Source: Nitrospiraceae bacterium
Lineage (GTDB): Bacteria; Nitrospirota; Thermodesulfovibrionia; Thermodesulfovibrionales; UBA1546
DNA length: 5,963 nt
Direction of reading: 5' to 3'
Assembly: GCA_003535475.1 (NCBI GenBank)
Contig: DOHC01000265.1
Location: 483 to 6,445 of the forward strand
Position 1 is the stretch's first letter. Each line of letters starts with the position of its first letter. Shown piece by piece: positions 5,491-5,963 of the stretch. A program made the translations under genes and the position numbers. The notes beneath the pieces were generated by a model. That model saw only the letters and a program-made list of their open reading frames with translations. It did no database searches and had not been told where the DNA came from.

Positions 5491-5540
5491 TTCTATTATT
5501 GATGCCTGTAATATTAACGTCCTATGCTCATAGTATTCTT

Positions 5541-5620
5541 GTCATTCCGCACTTGATGCGGAATCCAGCATTAAGAGGCTTCCACAACAGCGTCTGGATT
5601 CCCGTTTTCACGGGAATGAC
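5541..5620. repeat. Composite palindromic repeat, copy 3
   Basis: This is an 80-base element between argG and dprA. Its outer ends are GTCATTCC and GGAATGAC. Hairpin 1 is ATTCCGC-acttgat-GCGGAAT (5544-5564). CCAG and CTGG flank a 25-base linker, and hairpin 2 is ATTCCCG-ttttca-CGGGAAT (5598-5617), again ATTCCC-N8-GGGAAT. It has the same architecture as 4246-4313, but the linker and hairpin loops differ. It may help end argG transcription as an RNA structure, but no T-run follows on the minus strand. Confidence 0.88.
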
Positions 5621-5678
5621 GAAACAGAGAACATTTATTATGCAGTTCTCAATAGTTATATTCAGAAATTATTGACTC

Positions 5679-5963
5679 CTAACTCTTAAACCTCACCTTT
5701 GAGTTTATTTTCAAGCGTAATGCATTCAACTTTATAAATCCCTCGGCATCCCTCTGATTGTAAACCTTCTCTGCCTCAAAAGTAGCAAGTTCGGGCTGAT
5801 AAAGTGATTTCAGTGATTTCCTTCCGACAACCTGACAGTTTCCCTTGTAAAGCTTAAGCCTCACCGCGCCTGTGACATTTTCCTGAGTTTCATCTATCAT
5901 TGTCTGGAGCATTTTTCTCTCAGGGGAGAACCAGTATCCGTAATATACAAGCTCGGCATATTT
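5679..5963 (-). CDS. argG: Argininosuccinate synthase, C-terminal part (runs off the window)
   Basis: This gene encodes the ATP-dependent enzyme joining citrulline and aspartate into argininosuccinate, the penultimate step of arginine synthesis in the cytoplasm. The last 94 codons are present. They open with [17 protein letters not shown], continue with [20 protein letters not shown] and VVGRKS, and end with [20 protein letters not shown] and LNALRLKI. This is the conserved C-terminal, tetramer-forming region of bacterial-type ArgG. The frame is open to the window edge, so the apparent start Met at 5912 is internal. The stop is TAG at 5679-5681. It is upstream of dprA on the same strand but separated by 227 bases with repeats, so it may be a separate transcription unit. 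Confidence 0.97.
   Translation of the reverse strand, partial: KYAELVYYGYWFSPERKMLQTMIDETQENVTGAVRLKLYKGNCQVVGRKSLKSLYQPELATFEAEKVYNQRDAEGFIKLNALRLKINSKVRFKS

Noticed and set aside
5460..5520. Sigma-70 promoter for dprA with a -35 box
   Set aside because: A TATAAAAT or TACACT -10-like string exists, but no good -35 is found at the right spacing, and the region is a low-complexity heptad array.
4246..5620. CRISPR array
   Set aside because: The repeats are about 1.2 kb apart, internally palindromic and variable, with no regular spacers and no cas genes.
5627..5650. Hairpin GAGAAC-N12-GTTCTC after argG as a terminator
   Set aside because: The stem is only six pairs with a 12-base loop and no clear T-run follows, so support is too weak.

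Overview
The window is a compact, moderately AT-rich bacterial chromosome segment in which every gene I can support lies on the minus strand, so transcription runs from position 5963 towards position 1. In that order it holds the 3' end of argG, then dprA, topA, a MobB-like P-loop NTPase, a very small Cys-containing helix-turn-helix-like protein, a membrane protein of the CcsA/HemX family, and the 5' end of hemA. The protein flavour and the ccsA/hemX-hemA linkage suggest a Nitrospirota or Desulfobacterota-type organism. This is an inference from sequence style, not a proven placement.

Region by region: 5679-5963 is the C-terminal part of argininosuccinate synthase. The 227-base gap 5452-5678 holds a composite palindromic repeat (5541-5620) and a degenerate 7-bp tandem array (5456-5490) that runs almost up to the dprA start. 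dprA (4366-5451) is followed by a 185-base gap with a second palindromic repeat (4246-4313), a second heptad array (4203-4230) and a strong topA ribosome binding site. topA (1847-4180) overlaps the MobB-like gene (1233-1895). A decayed third palindromic repeat (1153-1211) precedes the small protein gene (960-1133). The last three genes are chained by stop/start overlaps: TGATG between the small gene and ccsA/hemX, and ATGA between ccsA/hemX and hemA.

Functionally, dprA-topA is a DNA-handling pair (ssDNA loading in transformation, and relaxation of negative supercoils). The downstream part joins a probable molybdenum-cofactor-type NTPase to the first committed step of C5 tetrapyrrole synthesis and a membrane protein that in other bacteria handles haem or tunes HemA. 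The overlaps suggest co-translation of the last three genes.

No clearly new defence system or mobile gene cassette is visible. The most interesting signals are non-genic: three copies of a two-hairpin palindromic element whose hairpins match the form ATTCCC-N8-GGGAAT, and four separate degenerate heptanucleotide arrays. Two of the arrays lie inside reading frames (topA and the MobB-like gene), where they appear to have added peptide to conserved enzymes. Also notable are a CcsA/HemX protein with a degraded tryptophan-rich haem motif, and a TopA zinc finger that lacks one cysteine.
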